Shown here: positions 16,222 through 24,964 of the stretch, piece after piece
Layout of the letters: each line of letters begins with the position of its first letter
Numbering within the stretch: position 1 is the stretch's first letter
Source of the DNA: Streptomyces sp. NBC_01214
Lineage (GTDB): Bacteria > Actinomycetota > Actinomycetes > Streptomycetales > Streptomycetaceae
DNA: 64,000 nucleotides
Assembly (NCBI RefSeq): GCF_026340975.1
Contig: NZ_JAPEOS010000003.1
Coordinates: 1-64,000, forward strand
Direction of reading: 5' to 3'
The notes under the pieces: generated by a model
What the model was told of the DNA's origin: nothing
The model's input: the letters and a program-made list of their open reading frames with translations, nothing else
Database searches by the model: none
Made by a program: the position numbers and the translations under genes

Positions 16222-17046
16222 TCACCCCTCTCGTCGTTCGAGCGTTAGCAGCGGAGCATCGGATGTCGTCAACACGGCCCCTTCCCCGCGCGCTGCGTAC
16301 CCGTCTGTGGAGACGGAGCCCTCAACGTCAAGTGCCACGCCTCCCGCCTTGACGTTCAACAGCTTCGGCCTGCCGTCAAAAAACCCGAACTCGAAGCATT
16401 TGAACGCGAACGCCACATCCTGCTTCCCCGAGTAGGTGATCTCGTGCGCACGGCCTGCAGCCCTAGACACGTCGACCGTGGCACCCAGTAGATCTTCTAG
16501 GGGCTCGAGTTCGACCTTTGCTCCGGTTCCATGGCCCCGCTCATAACTCACCGTCAGCGAGGTGGCCGTGACAACGTTCGAAACCACGAAGAGTTGCCCT
16601 TCACCCTCCAGGTAGGGTCTGAACAGAAGACTGTCCCACTTCAGGTCTCCCGACTCGATGTAGTCGGACACGGCAGCGGGCTTCACCTGGTATTTGTGGA
16701 CGTCCTGGAACTTGAACAGCATTGTCCTGGCATCCGTGTAGTTGACAGCCGCCCCCAGCGTTCCTCCCATGGCGCCGATGAACGCGGAGAGGAGGTCAGT
16801 GCCGACTTTGAAGGACATCGCGCTGCTCGATTTCCCGCTGATGTCGGCTTCCGGTACTGGTCCGACGGTCTCTGGCAGCTTGGCTTGAGGATCCTTGACC
16901 AGGTCTGTCAGATCTCCGAGCCATTCGGTGCCGGCGCTTGTGCGTCCGATCACCACTGGAGGGCGCAGGTCCGCGTAGGGGTGTCGAATCACGTTGTAAC
17001 CGAGGCCGGCAAGGTAGGTCGCCGTCTTGTCTGAACAGAAGACCAT
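16222..17046 (-). CDS. bacterial gasdermin (pore-forming cell-death effector)
   Basis: 274 aa from ATG 17046; a GTG at 17073 with a GGGGGG ribosome binding site would add nine residues. I favour the ATG because it places Cys at position 4 (MVFCSDK), matching the near-N-terminal Cys that is palmitoylated in bacterial gasdermins. Family-like stretches are LGYNVIRHPYADLRPP (15-30), then DISGKSSSAMSFKVG and FIGAMGGTLGAAV (68-101), MLFKFQDVHKYQV (109-121), LFVVSNVVTATSLTV (152-166) and FKCFEFGFFDGRP (215-227). The last 40 residues are a short Gly/Ser/Thr-rich tail ending in a hydrophobic APLLTLERREG. Known relatives are held inactive by such a tail until a neighbouring protease removes it, then form large pores in the inner membrane. 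First gene of the gasdermin-S8-I9 operon. Confidence 0.86.
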   Translation of the reverse strand: MVFCSDKTATYLAGLGYNVIRHPYADLRPPVVIGRTSAGTEWLGDLTDLVKDPQAKLPETVGPVPEADISGKSSSAMSFKVGTDLLSAFIGAMGGTLGAAVNYTDARTMLFKFQDVHKYQVKPAAVSDYIESGDLKWDSLLFRPYLEGEGQLFVVSNVVTATSLTVSYERGHGTGAKVELEPLEDLLGATVDVSRAAGRAHEITYSGKQDVAFAFKCFEFGFFDGRPKLLNVKAGGVALDVEGSVSTDGYAARGEGAVLTTSDAPLLTLERREG

Positions 17047-17320
17047 GAGCTTCTCAACTTCCAGTTCGGACACTCGCCCCCCGCCAGTCTCCTCGACCAT
17101 GCCGGTCCCAGCGCGTTGGTGCACATTCTGATACGCCATGTGAGGGGCGGGGCTTCGGGTTGAAGATCCCAGTCCGCACTGCTCGGCCCGACGTCCGTGA
17201 CGAGGTCGAAAATCCCAGGTCCGGACTTCTCGCTTGGCGGGGCCCTTTCGCGATACCGGGAGGTCTGGCCACGCACGTGGCGCCGCTACCTTCCAGCTCC
17301 CCATAACGATCACCACGTTG

Positions 17321-17915
17321 GGTGTGGAAGGGGCGGTCGGCGGAGAGGTTGTCGAGGATCACGTAGATCGGGGCGCAGTCCGGGCGGGCGGCACGGATCG
17401 TTCTCGATCCGGGCGAGCTTCGCGTCGAAGGCCTCATCCGGGGACTCCTTCCAGGTCTTCGTGCGCTGGAAGGAGATCCCGCGGCGGGCCAGTAAGCACC
17501 GCAGTGCCTCCCGGCCGATCCGGACAGGCCGGGCAGTGTTCCTGCGCAGGTGATCGGCGAGCTTTCGGATCGACCAGCGGGTGAAGGGCTTGCCCAGCAC
17601 GGTCGGACGAGTAGTGGCCGTCTGGACGACGAAGTCCTCGTCGTCACGATTGAGAAGGCGGGGACGGCCTCCCGCCCACCGAGGGTTCAGGCATGCGAGC
17701 CCGATCTCGTTGAACGTGTGGATCACATCGCGGACGGTGTCCTCGTCCGCCTGGACCAGGCGGGCTATGACCGGGACCGTGCTGCCGCCGGCCGAAACCA
17801 GCAGCATCATCGCCCGCCGAAACCGCACCGAACTCGTGCTGCCCCGCCGGACGATGTGCTGGAGTTTCTGGCCCTCCTGCTCCGTCAGCCCGCGAACCCG
17901 GACCGATTTCGCCAT
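17321..17915 (-). pseudogene. IS630-family transposase remnant
   Basis: The N-terminal 160 residues match an IS630-type transposase (MAKSVRVRGLTEQEGQ, an HTH of the TVPVIARLVQADEDTV type, KPFTRWSIRKLADHL, ISFQRTKTWKESPDEAFD). After KLARIE the frame shifts, and a distant piece of the DDE domain (PIYVILDNLSA) continues in another frame, so the central catalytic part has been deleted. The usual length is about 350 aa. The eroded copy ends about 275 bases upstream of the gasdermin start and may supply or have disrupted its promoter region. Confidence 0.8.
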
Positions 17916-17965
17916 CCCGCCTCCCCATGCTGCTTGGAGAGCTCATTTCCAACCAGCACCAGGAA

Positions 17966-17993
17966 CAACCCGGCGAACCTTCCCGGTCACAGC
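17966..17993 (-). repeat. IS end, 28-bp inverted repeat copy A
   Basis: 28 bases directly outside the transposase start that match, inverted and with two mismatches, the sequence at 19035-19062. Its position fits the terminal repeat of the IS630-type remnant. Confidence 0.6.
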
Positions 17994-18016
17994 GCTAGCT
18001 AGGGTGTGCCTGACAT

Positions 18017-18859
18017 TCAACCGACTCGCGGAATCCGTCCCAGCGCCCTGGTCAGAGTCCGGGCAAGGTCGTCGTTCATCTGTGCCACCCATCGCTCGTT
18101 GAATGTGACCAGCCGGTCGCGCCAGACCTGCCACCCGGGGGGTTTGTCGGGGTTTCCGTAGGTGGGGTCGATGTAGTTGTAGGCCTTCTTACAGGCGGGG
18201 AGAAGCTTCGCCTCCTCGTAAATGTCCTGCAGCGATTCGCCCTCGCGGAGCTCCCGCCACGTACCGTCTGCCGCCATTGCGCAGTTGTTGATGAGGTCTC
18301 TCAACTGCGGGCCCAGTATGAGGCGGGTCGCCGGCCCCGGACGGGAGGCCATCATCTGGGCGAGGTCGGCGAGGCCCTCCGAGACACGGTCACCCAGCAA
18401 GGCTGGCGCGGGGGCGAGAGCGACGTAGTAGGTCGGCGGCGGCTCGTACAGGACAGCCTTCTCACCGGGTAGGACAATAACCCTGTCCGGTGGCAGCCTG
18501 CGAGCGATCTGCGCGGCCCTGGTATCGCCGATCCAGTCGGCGAACCGCGTCGGCGGGTCAATGCGGCCCGGCCCCCAGAATTGGAGCACCCGGTCCGTGG
18601 AGGTGTTCTTGACGACCGAACACCCCGAGGTTGAATCGGCGTGGTGCGAGTACATGCCCTCGAAGCCAGTCGCGATCGCGACGGATCGGTCGGTGAACAG
18701 GCACGAGCCCACCACGTACTGCGGTGGCGACCCGGCAGCCTGCGGTGGCGACCCGGCAGCCGTGGCGAGCGGCGCGGCAAGGCCCAGTGACAGTCCTAGC
18801 GACAGGGCCACGGCTCCCGTCGCGGCGGCGGAGCGCCGCCCTCGGTATGCGGTCGGCAT
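18017..18859 (-). CDS. secreted protein of unknown function
   Basis: About 280 aa from ATG 18859, with TTGGAG 7 nt upstream. A Sec signal peptide is clear: a basic MPTAYRGRR start, a hydrophobic Ala/Leu core and an Ala-rich cleavage site near residue 36. Just after it the 21-bp unit at 18720-18740 is repeated exactly at 18741-18761, giving AAGSPPQ twice. The mature part has three or four Cys and many aromatic residues but no motif I recognise (VSEGLADLAQMMASR, WQVWRDRLVTFNERWVAQM). It lies between two inverted IS ends, so it may have arrived as part of a mobile segment. Confidence 0.72.
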   Translation of the reverse strand: MPTAYRGRRSAAATGAVALSLGLSLGLAAPLATAAGSPPQAAGSPPQYVVGSCLFTDRSVAIATGFEGMYSHHADSTSGCSVVKNTSTDRVLQFWGPGRIDPPTRFADWIGDTRAAQIARRLPPDRVIVLPGEKAVLYEPPPTYYVALAPAPALLGDRVSEGLADLAQMMASRPGPATRLILGPQLRDLINNCAMAADGTWRELREGESLQDIYEEAKLLPACKKAYNYIDPTYGNPDKPPGWQVWRDRLVTFNERWVAQMNDDLARTLTRALGRIPRVG

Positions 18860-19034
18860 GGTCGGCTCCAAGCCCCCTGCGCCCCCTGCCCCGTTGCCCC
18901 CGAGGGGACGACTCCATTGTCCGCCCGGGTCAGGTAAGGCGCGCCCCGAGGGACCCGGTCCGGTCAGGGGCGACCCGGCAGCAGCCGCTGAGCAGGCGGG
19001 CTCCGGCGGCCCGCCAGGCCTGGACGTCCCTCGT

Positions 19035-19062
19035 GCTGTGACCGGAAAGGTTCACCGGGTTG
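19035..19062 (+). repeat. IS end, 28-bp inverted repeat copy B
   Basis: Inverted counterpart of 17966-17993 (26 of 28 positions agree). It faces rightward with no transposase beside it, so it looks like a solo end left by an insertion or deletion. Confidence 0.58.
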
Positions 19063-19097
19063 CTGGTCGCGGCGGGGCAGGCTGGTGCCGGTTGGAT

Positions 19098-19200
19098 CTC
19101 ACTGAGTGGCCCAACCCAAGTGGCTCGCCACCCGCACCCACAGCCCCAAGGTCATCGACGCCCCCGGCACCCTCAGCACCGACCAGTGGCGCTGGCTGGA
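19098..19200 (+). pseudogene. decayed 3' fragment of a UDP-glucose dehydrogenase gene
   Basis: Translation gives LTEW, then after a gap and frameshift WLATRTHSPKVIDAPGTL and STDQWRW. This parallels the C-terminus of the intact enzyme at 10459-11778 (LTEWHQF, LAARTTSPKVIDARGTL, NTDQWRE). The DNA is close but not identical, so it derives from a related gene or an older duplication. Confidence 0.72.
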
Positions 19201-19531
19201 TCATCCGAGCTCACTCGCCGGTTTCACACTGTTTCGGATCAATGGTTGGCCAGGTTCGTCCACATCGGCCGCCGCGGTGGCCTTCCGCTCCGTGACGCTT
19301 CCGGGGATGCTCTCGGGTGCAAGTTCATCCGGAATCTCTTGAACTTCAAGCACCCGGCAGATGGCATGGCGCAGATGTCGCCTGACTGGTCGAGGTTGGC
19401 GGGGACTCCCCGGCCGAGATGGTAAAAAATCGGCAATGGATCGCCCGGATCGTTGAGACACCTTGGCCTCTGAAGCAGGGCCGCGTGCATACCCCGTCGC
19501 TGACGCCCAGGTGAGACAGTTCAGCGGCTGA

Positions 19532-21004
19532 GACAGTCGAACTGTTCCTAAGGCGGGCCCGGCCGACGCCGGAGGTTACGGCGACCCGCAGCCGGTCCCG
19601 TCCTGGACGTCGTCGGCGACCGGGAAGCCCGTCACCAAGGACAACCTGGCACAGGCCGCCTATGTGATCGGCAAGTACGGGCAGACCCGCGACAACGCAC
19701 AGGCCGCCGCGGTCGACGCCGTGGTGTACGAGTACCTGGCCGGCGGCACCTACGCCCTCGACGGCGACCGCGGCAAGCAGCGCCTGGCGTACCCGGTCGT
19801 CTCCCCGACCGCCCGCACCCTCGCCCTGGGCTACGTCGCCGAGGCCAAGAAGCTCGCGGGCCCCTACACCCTCCAGATCACGCCGTCGGTGAAGACCACC
19901 ACCACCGGGACGAAGGTCACCGTCGCGGTGAAGGTCACCACCACCGCCGGCACGCCGGTCCCGAAGGTTGCCGTCACGCTCGCCGAGTCAGGCTCCGGCA
20001 CCGCCTCCGGCAAGGTCACCACCAACGACAACGGCACGGGCGCCTGGGAGTTCACCGCCGAGAAGCCCGGGACCGCCAGCGTCACCGCGACGGCCGAGGG
20101 GCTGCCCGCCATCGGGCTGCAGGTCCTCACGCCCAAGAACCCGGCCGCCCAGCGGATGCTGCTCGCCGGGGGCACCACCAGCGTCAAGGACTCCGCCGCC
20201 ATCACCGTCGGCGAGGCCACCGGCGGCGTGACGATCCGCAAGAAGGACCCCGAAGGCACCCGCCTGGTCGGCGCCGCGTTCCAGCTCCTGGACTCCGACG
20301 GCAAGCAGATCGCCGCAGGCAAGACGGACGAACAGGGCAACCTCGTCTTCGACAAGCTGCCTGCCGGCACCTACCGGCTGCGCGAGACCTCCTCCGGCAG
20401 CCCCGTCCACGACCTGATCGCCGAGCAGACCATCACGATCACCGCCGGACGCACAGCTCAGGCCAACGCCCTTGACCTCGTCGACCCGTTCAAGAAGGCC
20501 CGCCTGTCGGTGAAGAAGACCGACAAGAACACCGGCAAGACCCTGCCGGGCGCGGTCATCGCCATCCGCGCCGATGAGACGGACAAGACCGGCAAGCACA
20601 CCCCCGGCAAGGTGATCACCAGCGTCACCACCGGGACCGACGGCACCGCGACCGTGCCCCTTGACGTCACGCTCAAGGCGGGCACCCGCTACTGGGCCGG
20701 CGAGACCAAGGCCCCCGAGGGCTACCAACTCGACGCCTCACCGGTCGCGTTCACCGCTCGGCCCGGCGCCGACGCCACCGTCACCCTCGCCGACAAGCCC
20801 ACCGCGACCACGCCGCCGAGCCCGAGCACCCCGCCCGCGACACCCCCGGCCACCACCCCGCCGACGACGCCGCCCGGATCCCTCGCTCACACCGGCGCCG
20901 ACGCCACCACCTGGCTGGCCGTCGGAGCCACCGCCCTGCTCGCCGCAGGCGGCGGCCTCTACCTGTTCAACCGCCGCCGCCGTACGGGCGACGCCCCCAG
21001 CTGA
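19532..21004 (+). pseudogene. 5'-truncated SpaA/Cna-B surface protein with LAHTG sorting signal
   Basis: The frame is open from 19532 but has no plausible start or signal peptide before GTG 19664, which leaves a 446-aa protein that cannot be exported by Sec. The remaining part starts within a region like a thioester/adhesin head (GYGDPQPVPSW, DNLAQAAYVIGKYGQTRDNA), followed by an Ig-like domain and two SpaA/Cna-B isopeptide domains (VTIRKKDPEGTRLVGAAFQL; LSVKKTDKNTGKTLPGAV). A Pro/Thr spacer, LAHTG (a LAXTG signal for a class E sortase), a membrane helix and RRRR end it. The 3' half is intact and similar to the next gene. Loss of the 5' end fits the IS debris upstream. Confidence 0.75.
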
Positions 21005-21084
21005 CCCCTCGCGCTGCCGGGCCCCGATTTCGGAGCCCGCGCCACACCGTCCCGCACCGCACGATCCCGCCCGGAGCACCCCTG

Positions 21085-22137
21085 ATGAAGCACCGCCCCC
21101 TCCTCTTCACCGCGCTCGCCCTGACTGCCGTCGCCGTCCTGACCAACCCGGCCACCATCGCCACCGCAGCCCCCTCCCCGTCCGCCGAAGCCCCCAAGGA
21201 TCAAGGCGGCCCCGCGCCGGCGGACAAGGCCGGCCTGCGCATCGTCAAGACGGACCCCGAAGGCCAGCCCGTCCCCGGAGCCGCCTTCCAGCTGCTCGAC
21301 TCCGCGGGCAAGACGCTCGCCGAGGGCAAGACCGGAGCCGACGGCACCCTGACCTTCTCCGACCTCGCCCCCGGCGTCGTACGCCTCAAGGAGACCGCCT
21401 CCGGCAGCCCGCTGCTCGGCACCGTCCCCGACCAAGACGTCGTCGTCGCCCCCGGCGAGCCCAAGGCCCTGGCAATCACCGACCCGTACAAGTCCGCCGG
21501 CCTCACCCTCAAGGTCACCGACAAGGCCACCGGCAAGGGCCTGGCCGGAGCCATCGTCAACATCGCCCCGAAGGACGCCAAGGACGACAAGGGCACCTTC
21601 ACCCTCACCACGGGCCCGGACGGCACCGCCAAGGCGCCCCTCCTCGTCGGTAAGAAGACTGGCAGCGCCTACACCGCTACCGAGACCAAGGTCCCGGACG
21701 GCTACCGGCTGGAGACCACCCCGGTAGAGATCACGGCCAAGCCCGGAGCCGAGACCACTGCGGCCTTCACGAACGCGGCCACCGCCAAGCCCACCGAGGA
21801 ACCGACGGGGAAGCCGACGGCCAAGCCCACCGGCGACCCCACCTCCCAGCCGACGCCGACCGGCTCGTCCTCGACCGGCACAGGGGAGCCGACCGATGCG
21901 GCATCCCCCTCCAGCAGCCCGGAGATCGGCACCGCTCCCGCGACCCCCACCGCACCTGACACCAAGCCCGAAGGCTCCCTCGCCCACACCGGCGCTGACA
22001 GCACCAACGGGTGGCTCCTGGCAGCCGGCGGCCTTCTCCTCGCCGCTGGAGGCGGCGCCGTCTACGCCGCCCGCCGCCGCAAGAACGGCGAGAGCGACAC
22101 CGGCACCGGCCAGCACCGGCGTACCGACGACAACTGA
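21085..22137 (+). CDS. sortase-anchored SpaA/Cna-B repeat surface protein
   Basis: A 350-aa cell-wall protein from ATG 21085. A Sec signal peptide (MKHRPLLFTALALTAVAVL) is followed by two SpaA/Cna-B domains: about residues 50-130 (LRIVKTDPEGQPVPGAAFQL) and 135-230 (LTLKVTDKATGKGLAGAI). Such domains usually form internal Lys-Asn isopeptide bonds. A Pro/Thr/Ser-rich spacer spans about 230-295, then LAHTG, a Leu/Ala/Gly membrane helix and an RRR tail, which is the sorting signal for a class E sortase. It follows the truncated paralogue by 80 bases. No sortase gene is in the window, so a chromosomal enzyme must be used. Confidence 0.86.
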   Translation: MKHRPLLFTALALTAVAVLTNPATIATAAPSPSAEAPKDQGGPAPADKAGLRIVKTDPEGQPVPGAAFQLLDSAGKTLAEGKTGADGTLTFSDLAPGVVRLKETASGSPLLGTVPDQDVVVAPGEPKALAITDPYKSAGLTLKVTDKATGKGLAGAIVNIAPKDAKDDKGTFTLTTGPDGTAKAPLLVGKKTGSAYTATETKVPDGYRLETTPVEITAKPGAETTAAFTNAATAKPTEEPTGKPTAKPTGDPTSQPTPTGSSSTGTGEPTDAASPSSSPEIGTAPATPTAPDTKPEGSLAHTGADSTNGWLLAAGGLLLAAGGGAVYAARRRKNGESDTGTGQHRRTDDN

Positions 22138-22149
22138 CCTCACCACCAC

Positions 22150-22182
22150 CGGCCCCGGGAACCAGACAGGTTCCCGGGGCCG
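22150..22182. terminator. bidirectional hairpin terminator
   Basis: Perfect 14-bp stem CGGCCCCGGGAACC / GGTTCCCGGGGCCG with a 5-nt loop AGACA, between the surface-protein gene and the converging SulP gene. Confidence 0.82.
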
Positions 22183-22306
22183 ACTGCGTTTCCCCCTGTG
22201 GCCGGTGTGGTGCTGCCAGCAACCTCGCCGCCAGTTGCGCATCGCCTATAGGGGCACGGCTGCTTGTGCTTCGGGAGTGTTCAGTCGTCTGCGGCCGGGG
22301 TTGCGG

Positions 22307-23809
22307 TCAGTGGCTGGTGAGTTCGCCGGTGAGTTTGCCGTGGAGGTCGGCGCTGGGGTCGTTCAGGCCGGTGATCTCGACCGTCTTGCCGCGTTGGGCG
22401 TACTTGGTCTCGATGGCGTCCAGGGCGGCGACGGAGGAGGCGTCCCAGATGTGGGCGGCGGAGAGGTCGATGACGATCCTGTCGGGGTCGGTGGCGTAGT
22501 TGAACTGGCCGACGAGGTCGTTGGAGGAGGCGAAGAACAGCTCCCCGGTCACCGAGTACACCACCGTACTGCCGTCGGGGTCGGTGACGGCAGTGACGTT
22601 GGCGAGGTGGGCGACGCGCTTGGCGAAGATGACCATCGCGGTGACGGAGCCGACGACGACGCCGATGGCGAGGTTGTCGGTGGCGACCACGCAGATCACG
22701 GTGATGACCATGACCGCGATCTCACCGGCCGGCATCCGCTTCAACGTCTTGGGGGCGATGGAGTGCCAGTCGAACGTCGCGAAGGACACCATGACCATGA
22801 CGGCGACCAGGGCGGCCATGGGGATGTCGGAGACGACCGGCCCGAACACGATGCACAGCACCATCAGGAACGCACCCGCGAGGAAGGTGGACAGGCGGGT
22901 GCGGGCTCCGGACACCTTCACGTTGATCATCGTCTGGCCGATCATGGCGCAGCCGCCCATGCCGCCGAAGAACCCGGTGACGATGTTGGCGATGCCCTGG
23001 CCGACCGATTCGCGGGTCTTGGAGGAGTGGGTGTCGGTGATCTCGTCGACGAGCTTGGCCGTCATCAGGGATTCCATCAGGCCGACCAGCGCCATCGCGA
23101 AGGCGTAGGGGGCGATGGTGGTCAGGGTGTCCATCGTGAACGGCACGTCGGGCAGGCCCGGGACGGGCAGCGAGGACGGCAGGGCGCCCTTGTCGCCGAC
23201 GGTCGGCACGGCGATCGCGGCAGCGACGGTGATGACGGTCAGGACGACGATGGAGACCAGAGGCGCCGGGATCACGGTGGTGACCTTCGGGAAGAACACC
23301 ATCAGCGCCAGCCCCGCCGCGATCAGCGGATAGACGGCCCAGGGGACGTCGTGCATTTCGGGGACCTGGGCCATGAAGATCAGGATGGCGAGGGCGTTGA
23401 CGAAGCCGACCATCACCGAGCGCGGCACGAACCGCATCAGCTTGGCGACGCCGAGGGCGCCGAGCGCGACCTGGATGACACCGGCCAAAATGACGGCGGC
23501 GACCAGGTAGCCGAAGCCGTGCTCACGGTTGAGCGGCGCGATCACCAGCGCGACGGCACCGGTCGCCGCGGAGATCATCGCCCGGCGGCCGCCGACGATC
23601 GAGATGACCACGGCCATGGTGAACGAGGCGAACAGGCCGACCGCGGGGTCGACGCCGGCGATGATCGAGAACGAGATCGCCTCCGGGATCAACGCGAGCG
23701 CGACGACCAGGCCAGCCAGTACTTCGGTGCGCCAGACCTTCGGATTGTTCAGCCAGTCCGGGCGCAGGCCGCGCAGCCGCGCGGCGGGAGTCACAACGGA
23801 AGAAGACAA
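22307..23809 (-). CDS. SulP-family anion transporter with C-terminal STAS domain
   Basis: About 500 aa. A cytoplasmic N-terminus (NPKVWRTEVLAG) leads into 10-12 hydrophobic segments with the SulP signature region (LALIPEAISFSIIAGVDP), and a STAS domain of about 100 residues ends it (VVYSVTGELFFASS, IVIDLSAAHIWDASS). Family members carry sulfate, bicarbonate or other anions. The start is uncertain: TTG 23809 gives MSSSVVTPAARLRG, GTG 23794 is shorter, and longer frames run into the upstream region without a ribosome binding site. It is divergent from a MerR regulator; the palindrome at 24135-24158 lies between them. Confidence 0.85.
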   Translation of the reverse strand: MSSSVVTPAARLRGLRPDWLNNPKVWRTEVLAGLVVALALIPEAISFSIIAGVDPAVGLFASFTMAVVISIVGGRRAMISAATGAVALVIAPLNREHGFGYLVAAVILAGVIQVALGALGVAKLMRFVPRSVMVGFVNALAILIFMAQVPEMHDVPWAVYPLIAAGLALMVFFPKVTTVIPAPLVSIVVLTVITVAAAIAVPTVGDKGALPSSLPVPGLPDVPFTMDTLTTIAPYAFAMALVGLMESLMTAKLVDEITDTHSSKTRESVGQGIANIVTGFFGGMGGCAMIGQTMINVKVSGARTRLSTFLAGAFLMVLCIVFGPVVSDIPMAALVAVMVMVSFATFDWHSIAPKTLKRMPAGEIAVMVITVICVVATDNLAIGVVVGSVTAMVIFAKRVAHLANVTAVTDPDGSTVVYSVTGELFFASSNDLVGQFNYATDPDRIVIDLSAAHIWDASSVAALDAIETKYAQRGKTVEITGLNDPSADLHGKLTGELTSH

Positions 23810-24134
23810 GAGAATGGGAACCTGTCGAGCTCGGGCACACTCCGCTGGCAGGCCAGAGGTGTGCGGGAGAACGCGGAGGAGCCGGGCCGGCACCCCGCGG
23901 ACGACCCGAGCATCAGACGGGCCGGAAGATCGGAAAGGTGGATGCGGCGGGCCTGCGCAGTGCGCGGCCGAGCAGCTCGCATCCGAGGCAGAGCATCACG
24001 GCGGGCAGACGGCGGCGATCGGCGTCATGAGCTCGCGCACGCTTGTCTCCTGCAACAATCGGATCTTCGCCGGGGGCGCCATCGGCCCCGGAACGGCAGT
24101 CGCGGGGCAGACGGGCCGCCCTCGCCAATAGCGA
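23810..24134. other. region upstream of the SulP gene
   Basis: About 325 bases, GC-rich, with the SulP promoter presumably inside. I see no gene or clear hairpin in it. Confidence 0.4.
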
Positions 24135-24158
24135 CTCTACCCTAACGTTAGAGTAGAG
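24135..24158. promoter_or_regulatory. MerR-type operator palindrome
   Basis: Near-perfect 24-bp dyad, halves CTCTACCCTAAC and GTTAGAGTAGAG, with a single mismatched pair. The long dyad close upstream of a merR-type gene is what MerR proteins bind between widely spaced -35 and -10 boxes. It could control both the regulator and the divergent SulP gene. Confidence 0.75.
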
Positions 24159-24216
24159 ATCGGTGAGGTCGCACGGCACGCGGCCCGCTACAACGAGAAG
24201 GGCCGGGACCGCGGGC

Positions 24217-24627
24217 GTGGACGACAGGCACATGCAGATCGGCGAGGTCGCCGCGCGGACAGAGCTGTCCCTGCGCACCATCCGGCACTACGAGGAGACC
24301 GGTCTGGTCGTCCCTTCGGCCCGCTCGCAGGGCGGCTTTCGCCTCTACACCGAGACCGACGTCGCCCGGCTCATGGTCATCCGCCGCATGAAGCCGCTCG
24401 GCTTCACCCTCGATCAGATGCGCGACCTCCTGGATGCCACCGACCGCCTCGACAACGAGTCCGGCCTTGACACCGGGGAGCGCGAGATCCTGCTGGGGCG
24501 GGTGCGGGAGTTCGAGCAGGCCGCCGCCGAGCAGGTCGACAAGCTCCGCGTCCAGCTGGCCCGCGCCGAGGACTTCGCCGAAACGCTCCGTACGCGCCTG
24601 CACCAGGCCGCACCGGCCGGGTCCTGA
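24217..24627 (+). CDS. MerR-family transcriptional regulator
   Basis: 136 aa from GTG 24217; ATG 24232 is an alternative that starts directly at MQIGEVA. The winged HTH (MQIGEVAARTELSLRTIRHY) and the following YEETGLV / GGFRLYTETDV are typical MerR sequence. Residues about 75-130 form the dimerisation coiled coil (REILLGRVREFEQAAAEQV). There are no metal-binding Cys, so a non-metal signal is likely. The C-terminal effector domain is very short. The operator lies about 60-80 bases upstream. Followed 6 bases later by a small membrane protein. Confidence 0.86.
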   Translation: MDDRHMQIGEVAARTELSLRTIRHYEETGLVVPSARSQGGFRLYTETDVARLMVIRRMKPLGFTLDQMRDLLDATDRLDNESGLDTGEREILLGRVREFEQAAAEQVDKLRVQLARAEDFAETLRTRLHQAAPAGS

Positions 24628-24633
24628 CCCGAG

Positions 24634-24810
24634 ATGCCCCGCCGCCCCGGCCGCTGTCCGGCCTCGCCCCTGCTGGTGATGGGCGTAATCCTCACGATCG
24701 CGGGCGCCGCCCTCTACGCGATGCCTGCCGAACGGACTGGCCTGTACGCGGCCGCCGCACTGGCGCTCGGCGCCGTCGCTGCTTGGTGGTGCGCCTCCCG
24801 CCAGGGCTGA
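24634..24810 (+). CDS. small two-helix membrane protein
   Basis: 58 aa from ATG 24634, 6 bases after the MerR stop. Two hydrophobic segments (LLVMGVILTIAGAALYAM and LYAAAALALGAVAAWW) flank a short polar turn (PAERTG). The N-terminus is basic. It is probably co-transcribed with merR. Function unknown. Confidence 0.6.
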   Translation: MPRRPGRCPASPLLVMGVILTIAGAALYAMPAERTGLYAAAALALGAVAAWWCASRQG

Positions 24811-24964
24811 TCACAACCTGACACCGATGTGATCATGCGGAAGCGCGCGGGGCAGGCAGCCTGGCCACCGGTGGATACGGTGTAAAGAACGCGTCAAGAG
24901 TGGCGCGCGGTGTGCCGGGAAGTCTGGTCGGCGTCCTGGGGGCAGGCTGCCCTCTCGTCGCTGA

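Larger units (their letters stand above)
18860..19531. other. gene-poor region with IS end and gene debris
   Basis: 672 bases without an intact gene. It holds the second IS-type inverted repeat (19035-19062) and a decayed 3' fragment of UDP-glucose dehydrogenase (19098-19200). An in-frame stop at 19529-19531 bounds the 5'-truncated surface-protein gene that follows. Confidence 0.7.

Noticed and set aside
17047..17316. Longer N-terminal extension of the gasdermin up to 17316
   Set aside because: It reads into the IS630 remnant, has no family similarity, and would remove the Cys from the N-terminus.
18720..18761. 21-bp tandem repeat considered as CRISPR or minisatellite array
   Set aside because: Only two copies, in frame, within a coding gene; simple duplication.
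20959..22242. Long Gly/Arg/Val-rich minus-strand frame opposite the surface-protein genes
   Set aside because: Low-complexity antisense of two Ala/Thr/Lys-rich genes; no start with a ribosome binding site.
21896..24145. 749-codon plus-strand frame
   Set aside because: Covers the antisense of SulP and reads as Asp/His/Gly/Arg repeats, a typical shadow of a membrane protein gene.
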